Notes under the pieces: generated by a model
Told to the model about the DNA's origin: nothing
The model's database searches: none
Seen by the model: the letters and a program-made list of their open reading frames with translations, nothing else
Translations under genes and position numbers: made by a program
NCBI GenBank assembly: GCA_031280915.1
Contig: JAITGC010000087.1
Coordinates: 1 to 43,008 of the forward strand
Source: Desulfovibrio sp.
Lineage (GTDB): Bacteria > Desulfobacterota > Desulfovibrionia > Desulfovibrionales > Desulfovibrionaceae
Direction of reading: 5' to 3'
Length of the DNA stretch: 43,008 bases
In this document: positions 42,835 through 43,008 of the stretch, in pieces
How the letters are laid out: every line of letters begins with the position of its first letter
How positions within the stretch are numbered: the first letter of the stretch is position 1

Positions 42835-43008
42835 CTATCTGAAAATCGGAATTAAGACAAGCCCCGTGCGGATATGAGAGTGCCACTTTAAGAGAGATAA
42901 AAGTTCCTCAATATTTCCATTGACTCTGAATCTTCCGAACAATGCCAAGCTGATATCAATCATTTCTTGAGATCGGCTTACGACACAAGTGCGGCGATGG
43001 AAACGAGC
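42835..43008 (-). CDS. 3' end of an open frame running off the window, doubtful
   Basis: The minus strand is open for 57 codons from the window edge to a TAG at 42837-42835, ending [20 protein letters not shown] followed by IFR. It could be the tail of a gene just upstream of the kinase or chance. I recognise no family. The rest of the 42777-43008 gap shows no gene. Confidence 0.2.
   Translation of the reverse strand, partial: ARFHRRTCVVSRSQEMIDISLALFGRFRVNGNIEELLSLLKWHSHIRTGLVLIPIFR

Noticed and set aside
1..43008. CRISPR arrays, prophage genes, toxin-antitoxin pairs and restriction systems
   Set aside because: No regularly spaced repeats, cas genes, integrases, phage structural genes or methylase motifs were seen.

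Overview
The window looks like a chromosomal segment of a Desulfovibrionaceae-type sulfate reducer (Deltaproteobacteria / Desulfobacterota). This rests on gene order and content, not on a database match. The clues are a leuB-leuD-leuC-leuA-pssA-psd run on one strand, rpsF-rpsR-rplI-dnaB, yajC-secD-secF, large hybrid histidine kinases, a bacteriohemerythrin, and a Cys-rich PAS domain of a kind I associate with this group. Base composition is moderately GC-rich throughout, except for an AT-rich block in the first 1.8 kb.

Layout. (1) 1-2350: an AT-rich surface-glycan style membrane protein carrying a 12-base G tract in its coding strand. It is flanked by a truncated gene end, by hairpins that look like the right end of a decayed IS200/IS605-type element, and by tRNA-Arg(TCT). 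(2) 2500-5400: tRNA-Asn(GTT) with its own promoter and terminator, then queH and an Rne/Rng ribonuclease. (3) 5500-8875: the Sec accessory operon yajC-secD-secF behind a clear sigma70-type promoter. (4) 9.0-12.9 kb: a sulfur amino acid cassette made of an Rrf2 regulator with three Cys residues, two transsulfuration-family PLP enzymes and a cysteine synthase. Two palindromes lie in the promoter gap. (5) 13.1-14.8 kb: a CgeB-like glycosyltransferase. (6) 14.9-19.3 kb, minus strand: thiS-thiG, hemL, cbiG, cobJ (thiamin thiazole and tetrapyrrole/cobalamin synthesis). (7) 19.5-21.7 kb: rsfS-gpmI and a small zinc-ribbon protein. (8) 21.7-24.9 kb, minus strand: rpsF-rpsR-rplI-dnaB with a near-consensus promoter, plus a bacteriohemerythrin. 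(9) 25.0-36.0 kb, minus strand: a 1264-residue membrane hybrid kinase, the complete leuABCD set, phosphatidylserine synthase and decarboxylase, and a diguanylate cyclase. (10) 36.0-40.5 kb: a DUF457-type membrane hydrolase, a small secreted protein, an orphan iron-type binding protein, an 81-residue protein and ribAB. (11) 40.5-43.0 kb: a fragment of an outer-membrane beta-barrel gene running into a 177-bp element with terminal inverted repeats, then a soluble hybrid kinase with a Cys-rich PAS domain.

Most genes are housekeeping or biosynthetic and sit in tight operons with Shine-Dalgarno-supported starts. Several neighbours overlap by the 4-base GTGA arrangement. I found no CRISPR array, prophage or obvious new multi-gene defence system. 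The observations most worth checking are the poly-G tract (possible phase variation), the mobile-element remnants that truncate genes at about 1.9 kb and 40.6 kb, the palindromic operators of the sulfur cassette, and the sensor domains of the two hybrid kinases.
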